DNA of 64,000 bases from DGNJ01 sp002388905 (GCA_036843405.1 DAITSJ010000004.1:124001-188000), one strand, 5' to 3'; positions 52,463 to 61,335 are shown, counted from the first letter of the stretch. The notes: generated from the sequence alone by a model not told the origin. Translations and numbers: made by a program.

Positions 52463-52804
52463 TCAAACAACCGTATCGTCCTCGGCACCATCTTCGATCC
52501 GGATCGCACGATTGACGTCGCTGACAAAAATGCGACCATCGCCGCGCAGTCCGGTATGCGCCTCGGTTTTCAGTACCCGGACGACCTCGTCCACGTACTG
52601 ATCGTGACAGACGATTTCCACCTTCACATGCTTGACAAAATCCCCCGCGCCCTCGATTGGGTTGGCAGCGCTGGTATTGACTTTGCTGCGGCCAAAGCCG
52701 ACAACGTGGGCGACGCTCATGCCGGTGACGCCCTGCACACGGTGCAGGGCCAGGGTCACGGCTTCCAGTTTGCGGTGTTTGATATAGGCTTTGATCTCTT
52801 GCAT
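52463..52804 (-). CDS. PII-like protein (metal-efflux-associated)
   Basis: 113 residues from ATG 52804, which has GGAG eight bases before it; the GTG at 52813 lacks a ribosome site. The PII ferredoxin-like pattern is visible: KAYIKHRKLEAVTLALHRV, VAHVVGFGRSK, VKHVKVEIVCHDQYVDEVV, GLRGDGRIFVSDVNRAIRI. It lacks the uridylylated Tyr context of GlnB. PII relatives next to CusA/CzcA genes have been described as a separate group (PII-NG), thought to respond to metal or gate the pump. It follows the RND pump gene by 15 bp. Confidence 0.88.
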   Translation of the reverse strand: MQEIKAYIKHRKLEAVTLALHRVQGVTGMSVAHVVGFGRSKVNTSAANPIEGAGDFVKHVKVEIVCHDQYVDEVVRVLKTEAHTGLRGDGRIFVSDVNRAIRIEDGAEDDTVV

Positions 52805-52819
52805 GACAGTCACTCCGGG

Positions 52820-55800
52820 TTAATGGGATTCGCTCATATCAGCGGGCTTGTCGGCAAACCAGTGATACAGGGCAGGTATAACCAATAGGGTCAGAATGGT
52901 GGCGGTCACCAGACCGCCGACCACGACGGTCGCCAGTGGCCGCTGTACTTCGCTGCCGGTGCCGGTGGCGAACAACAGCGGAAACAGCCCCAAGGCGGTG
53001 GTGACGGCGGTCATGATCACCGCCCGCAGCCTTGCACAGGCCGCCCGCACGCTGGCTTCGGCAATAGACACCCCGTCCTTGACCAGTTCATTCAGGTAAC
53101 TCACCAACACCAAGCCATTTTCCAGGGCGATGCCAAACAGGGCGATAAAGCCCACTGAGGCTGGCACCGAGAGGCTCTGGCCACTGAGCCACAGGGCGAC
53201 GATACCGCCCACCAGCGCCAGCGGGATATTGAGCATGATCAACAGGGCGTTGCGCAGGGATCTGAAGTTGACGAACAGCATCAGGAACACCAGCGCCAGG
53301 GTAATGGGCACCACGATCATCAGACGCTTGTTGGCCTGTTGCTGGAGTTCGAACTGCCCGCCCCATTTGAGAAAATACCCCGGCGGTAAATCCACTTGTT
53401 TGGCTATCGCGGCATCGGCCTCGGCCACGAAGGAACCGATGTCCCGGTCGCGGACATTGGTCTGGATGGTGATAAAGCGCTGATTGTTTTCCCGGGTGAT
53501 CTGGCGCGGCCCCACCACTTCCTCGATGGCGGCCAGTTCCTCCAGGGGAATGCGCTGTCCGGCGGCGTTCTTGATAATGAGCTGCCCGATCACATCGGCC
53601 CGGTTGCGCGCGGGCTCCTCAAGCCGCACATAGATGTCAAAGCGGCGGATGCCCTCGAACACCTGTCCGGCCTCGCTGCCGCCCACGGCCACGCTCAGGG
53701 TGCGTTGCACATCGCTGACATTCAGGCCGTAGCGAGCTATGGCTTCCCGGTTCAACGAAATGCGCAGTTGCGGCGTACCGCCGATTTGGTCGCGCTGAAC
53801 ATCCTGGGCGCCCTGCACGGTGCGCATTGCCTGTTCGATGGCCTGCGCTTTCTCCACCAGAACATCCAGGTCATCGCCAAAGAGTTTGGCCGCCAGTTCG
53901 GCCTTGGTGCCGGTCAGCAGTTCATCCACAGCGGCGGCAATGGGCTGGGTGAAGTTGAATTGCGCGCCGGGGAAATCGGCGAACTTCTCGCTCATGGCCG
54001 CATAAAGGCCATCCAGTGTTTCCGCGCTTTGCCATTGGTCCTGGGGCTTGAGCGCGACGAAAATCTCCGCGTTATTCACCGGATCGGCGTGGGCGCCGAC
54101 TTCACCCCGGCCAATGCGCGACACCACCTGGGTAACCTCCGGAAACGCTTCCATCAATTGCCGTTCGAATACGCCGATGGTCGTCTCGGCTTTTTCCAGC
54201 GATATGGACGGCGCCATGGTGGCGCGGATCAGCAGATCCCCTTCGTTGAAACGCGGCACAAACTCCGAGCCCAGCCGCAGGGCGACGCCAACGCCAATGA
54301 GCAGAACCACCGCTGCCAGGGTGATCGCAATCCAGCGGCGCGCCACCATGGCCTGCACCAGCGGTTGGTAGCCTTTCAGTAGCAGGCTGACAATGTCCTT
54401 GCGGGGTTTGTCGGGGTCTGTCTCGGGGCGCTTCATCAGCAGGGACGAGGCCACCGGCGCCACGATCAGGGCAAAGAACAGCGAGCCGAGCATGGCCACC
54501 GCCACCGTATAGGCCAGTGGCCGGAAGGTCGCCCCTTCCACCCCCTGCAAGGTGAACAGTGGCAGAAACACAATGATGATAATACTGATGGCAAACAGAA
54601 TAGGGCGTGCCACCGACTGGCAGGCACGCGCCACCAGGTGCAGGCGTGATTCGTCCGGGGAGGATTCCCGCAACATGCGGTCGATGTTCTCCACCACGAC
54701 GACCGCGCCATCCACCATCATGCCAATGGCGATGGCGATCCCGCCCAGCGACATCAGGTTGGCGGAGATGTCGAAGAATTTCATGGCGAGAAAGGTGAAG
54801 CCGACGGAAAACGGAATCGACAGTGCCACCACCAGGCTGGGTCTGAACCCGCCCATAAACGCCAACAGCACCAGGGCCACCAGAATGATGCCTTGCAACA
54901 GGGCGTTGATCACCGTGCTCACCGCAGCCTTGACCAGTGTCGCCTGGTCGTAATAGGGCTGCACCTCGATACCTTTGGGCAGGTTGGCGTTGATGGTGGC
55001 CAGCTCCTGCTTGACGGCGCCGATCACCTGGGAGGTATTGCTGCCAATGAGCTTCAATACCATGCCCACGACCACTTCGCCTTCCCCGTCCTTGGTGGTA
55101 AGTCCGCGGCGGATTTCGCCGCCTATGTCCAGTTCGCCGAGTTGGTGCAGGTAGACCGGCGTGCCGTCGATGGTTTTCACCACAATGTTGCGCAGGGCAT
55201 TGAGATCCGTGGCCAGACCCACGGAGCGCACGATGTACTCCTCATCATTTTTGACAATGAACTGCGCCCCGGCGTTGGCATTGTTGGCCTCGATGCGCTC
55301 CTTGATGTCTGGCAGCGAGACGTCGTAGCGGATCAGCGCGTCGGGGTCGATACGCACCTGGAACTGCTTGACCTCACCGCCGATGGAAAGAACTTCCGTA
55401 ACGCCTTTCACCGTCTGCAGGTTGAACTTGACGATCCAGTCCTGGATCTCCCGCAGCTCGGTGTTGCTGTATTGCCCGCTGGTGTCCTCCAGCACGTAGA
55501 ACAGGATCTGGCCGAGCCCGGTAGTGATGGGGCCCATCACCGGCTCGCCGAAGCCGTCGGGAATCGCCTCCCGGGCCACCTGCAACCGTTCCCCCACCAA
55601 CTGGCGGGCGAAGTAAATATTGGTGCCATCCTCGAAGTAGATATTGACTACGGACAAGCCGAAGTTGGAGATCGACCGCACATGATCCAGTTGCGGCAGG
55701 CCGTTCATGGCACTTTCGATGGGGTAAGTAACGTATTTTTCCACTTCCTCCGGTGCCAGACCTTCGGTTTCCACAAAAACCTGCACCAGGGCCGGTGAAA

Positions 55801-55921
55801 TATCCGGGTAGGCGTCGACCGGCAGGGTGCGATAGGCGAAGTAACCGCCGATAAGCATCGCCAGAGAGATCACGACCACTAACAGTCGGTTCTCCAGCGC
55901 AAAACGAATAAGAGTTTGCAT
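52820..55921 (-). CDS. Heavy-metal RND efflux pump (CzcA/CusA family)
   Basis: 1033 residues, normal for HME-RND. Begins MQTLIRFALENRLLVVVIS; YRTLPVDAYPDISPALVQVF is the porter-domain start; the proton-relay segment of helix 4 reads GGIAIAIGMMVDGAVVVVEN with its Asp. The Cu/Ag methionines of CusA are not conserved: the segment matching RIDMLATG reads AVDELLTG, as in pumps for Zn, Co, Cd or Ni. It spans the inner membrane and takes metal from periplasm or cytoplasm to the outer-membrane channel. Forms a czcCBA-type operon with the next two genes. Confidence 0.95.
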   Translation of the reverse strand: MQTLIRFALENRLLVVVISLAMLIGGYFAYRTLPVDAYPDISPALVQVFVETEGLAPEEVEKYVTYPIESAMNGLPQLDHVRSISNFGLSVVNIYFEDGTNIYFARQLVGERLQVAREAIPDGFGEPVMGPITTGLGQILFYVLEDTSGQYSNTELREIQDWIVKFNLQTVKGVTEVLSIGGEVKQFQVRIDPDALIRYDVSLPDIKERIEANNANAGAQFIVKNDEEYIVRSVGLATDLNALRNIVVKTIDGTPVYLHQLGELDIGGEIRRGLTTKDGEGEVVVGMVLKLIGSNTSQVIGAVKQELATINANLPKGIEVQPYYDQATLVKAAVSTVINALLQGIILVALVLLAFMGGFRPSLVVALSIPFSVGFTFLAMKFFDISANLMSLGGIAIAIGMMVDGAVVVVENIDRMLRESSPDESRLHLVARACQSVARPILFAISIIIIVFLPLFTLQGVEGATFRPLAYTVAVAMLGSLFFALIVAPVASSLLMKRPETDPDKPRKDIVSLLLKGYQPLVQAMVARRWIAITLAAVVLLIGVGVALRLGSEFVPRFNEGDLLIRATMAPSISLEKAETTIGVFERQLMEAFPEVTQVVSRIGRGEVGAHADPVNNAEIFVALKPQDQWQSAETLDGLYAAMSEKFADFPGAQFNFTQPIAAAVDELLTGTKAELAAKLFGDDLDVLVEKAQAIEQAMRTVQGAQDVQRDQIGGTPQLRISLNREAIARYGLNVSDVQRTLSVAVGGSEAGQVFEGIRRFDIYVRLEEPARNRADVIGQLIIKNAAGQRIPLEELAAIEEVVGPRQITRENNQRFITIQTNVRDRDIGSFVAEADAAIAKQVDLPPGYFLKWGGQFELQQQANKRLMIVVPITLALVFLMLFVNFRSLRNALLIMLNIPLALVGGIVALWLSGQSLSVPASVGFIALFGIALENGLVLVSYLNELVKDGVSIAEASVRAACARLRAVIMTAVTTALGLFPLLFATGTGSEVQRPLATVVVGGLVTATILTLLVIPALYHWFADKPADMSESH

Positions 55922-55936
55922 ACTGTTCTCCCGCGA

Positions 55937-56983
55937 TTAGTGGTTGTGACCGGATTCGAATTCGCTTTTTTGCAGCTGGGCCTTGAGCACGAATCCACCT
56001 TTGGCCACATAGCGTTCACCCGCGTCGAGGCCGGTCAGGATCTCCACCGCGTCGCTGTCCCCGCGACCCAGCGTAACCGGGCGGGGTTCCCAGCTGCCGT
56101 CGTGCTGAACGAATATCGTGGGTTGGCCCTCCAGGTCGATAACGGCGGTTCTGGGTGCCACCACCTCTGCAGGAAACTCTCCCAGGGTAATCTGGCCTTC
56201 AATGAACATGCCCGGCTTCCAATCATTGTCAGGATTGGCCAGGAAGACCCGCGCCAAGCCTGTGCGGGTGGCCTCGTATACCAGCGGCGCCACATAGTCC
56301 AGGCTGGTCTCCACGGGTGTGGGGCCATGGCTGGTGGTGATTCGCACCGGCTGCCCTGTTTTTACCAGCGGTACCTGCTTGGGATAGAGGGCGATATCCA
56401 CCCACAGGGTGGACAGGTTCGCGACGACAAAAGCGGTATCGTCGGGCGCCAGGTGTTCTCCCAGGGTGACGTGGCGTTTGATGACCACGCCGTCGATCAG
56501 GGATTTCAGCTGAAAGCGGGACAGGGTCTCGGAACTCTCGGCGACGGCGAGCACATCGCCGGCCTTGACCCGGTCACCGGTTTTTGCCTGTACCTCGACG
56601 ATCTTGGCAGAAAACCGGGGTGTGATATGGGCCACGGCCTCCTCGTTGAGTTTCACCTCGCCGGGCAGTGAGACCAGTTGGCGAATCACACCGGCTTCAG
56701 CGGTGGCGATTTCACCACCGAAGTCCCGTAGCAGGTCGGCGCTAAAAGTTAGATCAGGCTCTTCTTCCTCATGGTCTTTATGACCGGCTTCTTCGGCATG
56801 GTCGCCTTCATCTTCAGCGTGATCTTCCCCGGCATGTTCCTCTTCCGAGTGTTGCTTTTCATCTGCGTGCTGAGCGCCTTCTTCGGTGTGAGCGGCATGA
56901 TCTGATGGGGCGGCGATGGTGCTTTGAGATGCCATGGCGGCTAGCAGCAAGCCGCCCATTAAATAATTCAGTAACGTGTTCAT
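55937..56983 (-). CDS. RND efflux periplasmic adaptor (CzcB-like)
   Basis: 348 residues. Signal peptide to about Ala25, then an extended His/Glu/Asp-rich stretch (residues 27-76, many HAxE and EEH units) that likely binds metal. The adaptor body shows a lipoyl-like domain split around ITPRFSAKIVEVQAKTGDRV and DGVVIKRHVTLGEHLAP, and beta-barrel parts FLANPDNDWKPGMFIEGQI. C-terminal His pair (GHNH). Overlaps the outer-membrane gene by 4 bp and precedes the pump gene by 15 bp. Confidence 0.94.
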   Translation of the reverse strand: MNTLLNYLMGGLLLAAMASQSTIAAPSDHAAHTEEGAQHADEKQHSEEEHAGEDHAEDEGDHAEEAGHKDHEEEEPDLTFSADLLRDFGGEIATAEAGVIRQLVSLPGEVKLNEEAVAHITPRFSAKIVEVQAKTGDRVKAGDVLAVAESSETLSRFQLKSLIDGVVIKRHVTLGEHLAPDDTAFVVANLSTLWVDIALYPKQVPLVKTGQPVRITTSHGPTPVETSLDYVAPLVYEATRTGLARVFLANPDNDWKPGMFIEGQITLGEFPAEVVAPRTAVIDLEGQPTIFVQHDGSWEPRPVTLGRGDSDAVEILTGLDAGERYVAKGGFVLKAQLQKSEFESGHNH

Positions 56984-58395
56984 TGTGATTCATCCTGTGG
57001 CGAAAGAGACGCTTTACCATCGATGCTGTCCAGCGTGGGCAGGCGCAGATCGGACCGGAAGTCATTGGCCGCGTCGGTGGGGTAGAGCGACTGGCGCTCC
57101 CCTGTAAGCGGCTGGCCGGTCAGGGTCTCCAGTGTGATAAGGGTTTGGTGAAAATCGGTGGCGGCGGCAACGGCCTCGGTTTCGAAGGACAGCAGCTGAC
57201 GCCGGGCTTCCACCAGTTCCAGATAGGAAAATCGCCCGTCGCCGTAGCCTTCCTGAATCAGCATCAGTGCCTGTTGGGCCTCGGGCAGTATCTGCTCACG
57301 CAACAGGGTAACTCGCTCGCGGGCCTGTTCCAGTTGGGCGAAGGCATTGCGCAGTTCCGTAAAAACCTTCACTCGTGTGGCTTTCTCTTCGAGATCCAGT
57401 TTCGCCAGATCCTCCCGCGCGGCCCTGATGTCGCCCTGGTTGCGGTTAGAGACGCCAAGGGGCATGGAAAACGAAAAAACCAGACCGGTATCGCCGGTTC
57501 CCTCGACCCGCCTGATACCCGCGCCGACTTCAATGTCCTGCCGGCCCCGGGCAATGGCCAGGTCCAGTTCGGCCTGGCGCAGTCTTTCCAGGGTCATAAA
57601 CTGTTGCAGCTGCGGGGCCTGCTCCAGTTGGAGTTGGACGCTGGCAAACTCAGGCGTTGGCGCTAACGCAAAGAGTTCAGCCTCGACGTTCGTAAAATCC
57701 GCCGAGGTTTCCCCCCACAGACTCGCCAGGCGCCGTTTGGCGTTTCCCAGGCGCACGGTGAGATTGCTTACCGCCAACCTGGCCTGCATCAGGTCCGTGC
57801 GGGCACGGCTGAGTTCCGCCCGACTGGCGCTGCCAGCGTCAAACCGGCTTTGGGCGACCTTTTCTGCCACGTTGGTAAAGTCCACGACTTGCCGGGCAAA
57901 GGCCAGCAGGCGCTGGGTTTGCGCCACTTCCAGGTAGCGGCTGGCCGCCGCAGATAGTGCGTCGAGGCGGGCCAGTTCATAGTCGCGCTCGAGGGTTTGG
58001 CGGCGCCATTGGCCAACATCCCCGCGCAGCGAGCGCTTGCCGCCCATCTCGATAACCTGGCTGAGCGCCAGGGTGGTTTCCATGGCATCGGTGCCCGAGA
58101 ACTCGTCATTGCCGGCAATATTTTCGACCTCGAGGGAGACCTGTGGGTTGGGCCGAAACCCGGCTTGGAGGGCCCGCGCCTCGGCCGCGCGAATATCGTA
58201 GGGATACATCGCCAATTCGGGATTGTCACTGAGCACCCGGGCGAAGGCCTCGGGTAGGGTCAGTGTTGCCGGGTCGCGGTCGGCGGCCTGGATAAGCCCG
58301 GACAGGCTTAGCAGTGCGCAGCAAATCAGCAGGCGCGTTGTGCGGATTATCAGGCTTCGACCTGAATCCGGACGCAAACGGAATAGCATGGACAT
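56980..58395 (-). CDS. Outer-membrane efflux channel (CzcC/TolC-like)
   Basis: 471 residues with signal peptide (LLICCALLSLSGLIQA) and two outer-membrane-efflux repeats. First repeat: LTLPEAFARVLSDNPELAMY and AGFRPNPQVSLEVENIAG; second: LERLRQAELDLAIARGRQD, then QEGYGDGRFSYLELVEARRQLL. Completes the tripartite pump. An unusual run of two Cys in the signal region may reflect lipidation, but no clean lipobox is seen. First gene of czcCBA. Confidence 0.93.
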   Translation of the reverse strand: MSMLFRLRPDSGRSLIIRTTRLLICCALLSLSGLIQAADRDPATLTLPEAFARVLSDNPELAMYPYDIRAAEARALQAGFRPNPQVSLEVENIAGNDEFSGTDAMETTLALSQVIEMGGKRSLRGDVGQWRRQTLERDYELARLDALSAAASRYLEVAQTQRLLAFARQVVDFTNVAEKVAQSRFDAGSASRAELSRARTDLMQARLAVSNLTVRLGNAKRRLASLWGETSADFTNVEAELFALAPTPEFASVQLQLEQAPQLQQFMTLERLRQAELDLAIARGRQDIEVGAGIRRVEGTGDTGLVFSFSMPLGVSNRNQGDIRAAREDLAKLDLEEKATRVKVFTELRNAFAQLEQARERVTLLREQILPEAQQALMLIQEGYGDGRFSYLELVEARRQLLSFETEAVAAATDFHQTLITLETLTGQPLTGERQSLYPTDAANDFRSDLRLPTLDSIDGKASLSPQDESQ

Positions 58396-58457
58396 GAATT
58401 ACCTCACGTAAAGATTTTTGAAAAATCCTGGTGCCGGTCGATGACCGGAAAGTGAGG

Positions 58458-58802
58458 TTAGGCTATGGGCGGTCGGAGTATCGCAGCGATGGGGGGAGAG
58501 GGGTGGTCGACGGTATAGCGTAGTGTGACCTGGTTGGAAGAGGCAGTCGGTATCGTGGGCAGCTGCATGGATAGCAGCATATGAGAGCCATGGCAATGGC
58601 AGGAGTGACAGTGGCCGGGCGGTGTGTTGTGGTCTGATCCCGGTGACGGGTCTGTCGCTTGGGTTGAACTGTCTCCCCCGGACATATCCGCCAACTCATG
58701 GGGTTGGTGATCTGAATGGATGGGCAATACATCAGCGGCGATGGATAGTGATTGCACTACCATCAATACCGCAAACAGTATTAACGTCCAGTTTTTTGCC
58801 AT
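58458..58802 (-). CDS. Small exported His/Cys-rich protein, putative metal-binding
   Basis: About 114 residues from ATG 58802 (an in-frame ATG at 58850 adds 16). N-terminal hydrophobic helix (NWTLILFAVLMVVQSLSIAA) as signal or anchor, then a Ser/Asp/His-rich region and GHCHSCHCHGSHMLL, a dense metal ligand cluster. It stands upstream of czcCBA on the same strand with a 62-bp gap. Small accessory proteins of this kind occur before czc/cnr operons. No family named with confidence; no obvious ribosome site. Confidence 0.65.
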   Translation of the reverse strand: MAKNWTLILFAVLMVVQSLSIAADVLPIHSDHQPHELADMSGGDSSTQATDPSPGSDHNTPPGHCHSCHCHGSHMLLSMQLPTIPTASSNQVTLRYTVDHPSPPIAAILRPPIA

Positions 58803-58957
58803 TCGGTTATCAAGCGAGCCGAGTAGAAACGAGCGCACACTGTAGTTCACTAGGGCGATTCAATCAACCAGGGCTCTTGTCGTCGTCTAAAAACGGGACG
58901 TGTTAATTCTCGGAACGGTTGCACTATTAAGCCGCTTGATATCGCTTATTGTCCGAG

Positions 58958-59914
58958 TCAGTGGCTATTCTTGAACAGGCGCGGCAGCCAGTGCAGATAC
59001 GCGACCATGCCGAACAACTCGACCAGGGATTGGAAGACGATAACCACGACAGCGGCCCGCCAGGGTTCCGGCAGTGACAGGGCCAACGGTAACATGACGA
59101 AGGAGTTGCGGGTACCAAAGCTGAACGTGAGTGTGCGGCCGATAGTGGATGTGAACCCGAATAGCTCACTGAGCCCCTTGCCGATAACAGCAGCGGCAAC
59201 CAGATAAAGTACAAAGACCACGAGCGCCGACCACAGCAGGGCGCCATTGTCGATCACCAGGCTGACCTGGGAGCCGGCAATCAAAAACACCACCAGTGCC
59301 AGCAGTGGCACGGGCAGCCACCCAAGCCAGTTCACCAGTGTTTGCGCTCGCTGGTGCTTTTCCGTCAACCGTTCGGTTAACCAGGCCAGGATCAGCGGGG
59401 TGACAATCAATCCGAAGAATGCTGGCAGCAAGTAGCTGCCAACCGCCAGCTCAATGGCGATATTGCCCATGAAAAGCCAGATATAAACGGGCAGCAAAAT
59501 GAGCTGGACAATCAGGAGGATCGGTGCGGCCGCGATGGCCCGGGTGCCGTCCCCGCCGCCGAGATGGGTAAAGCTGATAAACCAGTCCGTACAGGGTACC
59601 AGCAGTACTAGCAGCACGCCGAGACGAATAGCGGGATCACCCGGTAATAGCAGCGACAGTACGCCAATGACGAAGGGCACCAGGATAAAATTACCCGTCA
59701 GCAAAGTGGCTAGGAAGCGGCGATCACGAAACGCTGACCTGAGATGTACCAGTGGCACCTGGGTAAAGGTGGTATACAGGAGAACGCCCAGAGCCGGCCA
59801 CAGCAACAGTTCCCAATGACGGGTCTGCTCTGGTGACATCCAGCCGATGGTTATGCCGGCCAGGATGGCAACCAGATAAAGCCAGACCTGATATCGCTCC
59901 AGTTGTTCGCGCAT
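58958..59914 (-). CDS. ACR3/BASS-type arsenite permease-like protein
   Basis: 318 residues, ten predicted helices. LLWPALGVLLYTTFTQVPL, VLLVPCTDWFISFTHLGGGD (the PCT motif of helix 4 of ACR3 and related transporters) and TFSFGTRNSFVMLPLALSL identify the bile-acid/arsenite permease superfamily. The cysteine in PCTDWF matches that used by Acr3 arsenite pumps. No arsR or arsC is nearby, so arsenite specificity is an inference. It is the distal gene of the island's plus-side end. Confidence 0.8.
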   Translation of the reverse strand: MREQLERYQVWLYLVAILAGITIGWMSPEQTRHWELLLWPALGVLLYTTFTQVPLVHLRSAFRDRRFLATLLTGNFILVPFVIGVLSLLLPGDPAIRLGVLLVLLVPCTDWFISFTHLGGGDGTRAIAAAPILLIVQLILLPVYIWLFMGNIAIELAVGSYLLPAFFGLIVTPLILAWLTERLTEKHQRAQTLVNWLGWLPVPLLALVVFLIAGSQVSLVIDNGALLWSALVVFVLYLVAAAVIGKGLSELFGFTSTIGRTLTFSFGTRNSFVMLPLALSLPEPWRAAVVVIVFQSLVELFGMVAYLHWLPRLFKNSH

Positions 59915-60293
59915 TTAAAGCTGTTCCTGCTGTTTTTCGAGGGCACGATAATATCACTGGTGCGCAATGAACTCCCGACACTTGCCCTGAGCATTTCGGC
60001 AGGCTTATCGAGGGGGACTGAAACCTCTTTAGGTTGGGTCGGGAGAGATACGGTAAAATGGTTAGCGTCAGCGTTTTACCTTTTTGCCGGCTAGCAGACA
60101 GAGAGGAGAGCTTCCCCATAGGGTTAGTAGTTACCCCCGGGCAGCCTGATGCTGATCGTTGTTTAGTGGAGCTATCAGCAAAAATTGAAATTATTTTTAA
60201 GGAATTTTTGAGCATGGTATTTTTCATGGTATTACCGATTAGCAGGAAAATAAGCCATTGATAATAAAAGATAAAAATGGCTTATTTACAATA
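59915..60293. other. Right end of the genomic island, non-coding
   Basis: No credible gene; a 75-codon frame at 60034 has no resemblance to any protein I know. It contains the right sub-terminal repeat (60214-60233) and, next to the att repeat, a perfect 11-bp inverted repeat AATAAGCCATT/AATGGCTTATT (60249-60259/60276-60286) with a 16-base A-rich loop. This could be an island-end recombinase or accessory-factor site. Confidence 0.55.
60214..60233. repeat. Sub-terminal island repeat, right copy
   Basis: ATGGTATTTTTCATGGTATT, identical and in the same orientation as 51331-51350. Confidence 0.75.
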
Positions 60294-60306
60294 GAGTGGG
60301 AGTGAC
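60294..60306. repeat. Island attachment repeat, distal side (att)
   Basis: GAGTGGGAGTGAC, identical to the guaA end at 51250-51262. Chromosomal sequence resumes after it. Confidence 0.85.
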
Positions 60307-60348
60307 CGGCACTGACACGGAATGTCTGGCAATGACAGGAAAATTCTC

Positions 60349-60375
60349 AAAGCCCAGCGTCTTCGCTGGGCTTTT
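60349..60375 (+). terminator. Displaced guaBA rho-independent terminator
   Basis: AAAGCCCAGCG-TCTT-CGCTGGGCTTT, an 11-bp perfect stem followed by TCCGTTT. It lies 43 bp beyond the distal att repeat. Removing the island would put it about 90 bp after the guaA stop, the right place for the guaBA terminator. Confidence 0.85.
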
Positions 60376-60499
60376 CCGTTTATGCAGGGGCGAGTCCGAT
60401 TTTTAACCTTGTAGAGGGTGACCTTTACGGGTATCGAGTTGTAGATTGCCCCGTCCACGTATTATGAGCACAAAGCCAGAGAGTGCAATCCGCAGCGCC

Positions 60500-61335
60500 T
60501 GCCCAAACGAGCGCGGCGCGATCAAGGCCTGGAAGTCGAGATCCGGCGTGTCTGGGAAGAGAATTTCGGTGTATACGGTGCCCGGAAGGTGTGGCGCCGA
60601 CTGTTGAGCGAAGGGGGTGAAGTGGCCCGCTGCACCGTCGAGCGATTAATGAAAAAAGCTGGATTTACAGGGCATTAGGCGCGGAGTTCGCTGCTGGACG
60701 ACGGTGGTCGATGAGGCTCTGGAGCGCCCGGCGGACAAGGTGAACCGTCAGTTCGTGGCCTGCAGGCCGAACCAGCTGTGGGTCGCCGACATCACCTTCG
60801 TGGCGACGTGGGCAGGCTTTGTCTACGTCGCCTTTGTCACTGATGTGTTTGCCCGGCGCATCGTCGGCTGGCGAGTCAGTCGCTCGCTGAAGACCGATCT
60901 GGTACTCGATGCACTGGAACAGGCCATCTGGGCGAGAGGGCACAGCGACAATCTCATCCACCACAGCGATCGCGGCAGCCAGGGTGAATTCACCCAGTAT
61001 TTATCGATCCGCTATTCGGACCGGCTGGCAGAGGCCGGCATCGAGGCCTCCGTGGGCAGCGTCGGCGACTCCTATGACAATGCCTTGGCTGAGACCATCA
61101 ACGGCCTGTACAAGACTGAGCTGATCCACAGGCGGGCTCCTTGGCGGACGGTGGAGGAGGTGGAATATGGCACCCTGGAATGGGTCGACTGGTTCAACAA
61201 CCGCCGGCTACTGGAGCCTATTGGCAACGTGCCACCGGCGGAGTTTGAAATGGCGTATTATCGCCAACAAGGGGAGTCGGCCATGGTGGCCTGACTCAAA
61301 CTAATGAGTCTCCGGAATACTCGGGGCGATTCATT
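60500..61335 (+). pseudogene. IS3-family transposase (OrfB) remnant
   Basis: The C-terminal open frame (from GTG 60704 to 61294) gives NQLWVADITFVATWAGFVYV, HSDRGSQ and SYDNALAETINGLYKTELI with the DDE residues, ending EPIGNVPPAEFEMAYYRQQ. The N-terminal part of OrfB (DQGLEVEIRRVWEENFGVYG, CTVERLMKKAGFTG) is in a different frame and hits a stop at 60676, so there is a frameshift near 60680-60700. OrfA is missing. Five residues (GEFTQ) are inserted after DRGSQ relative to the usual family sequence. The right terminus GAGTCTCCGGAATACTCGGG lies after the stop. Confidence 0.85.

Larger units (their letters stand above)
51250..60306. mobile_element. Integrase-less metal-resistance genomic island at guaA
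   Basis: A 9-kb block bounded by 13-bp direct repeats GAGTGGGAGTGAC at the guaA 3' end (51250-51262) and at 60294-60306. All seven genes lie on the minus strand, opposite to guaA, and encode metal or metalloid efflux. The 3' end of guaA is a known attachment site for integrase-driven islands with this repeat. No integrase or relaxase is recognisable inside, so it resembles a cis-mobilisable or remnant element. Base composition near both ends is markedly A+T-rich. Confidence 0.85.

Noticed and set aside
60034..60261. 75-codon frame near the right island end as an integrase remnant
   Set aside because: No tyrosine-recombinase residues (R-HxxR-Y) are visible; composition fits non-coding DNA.
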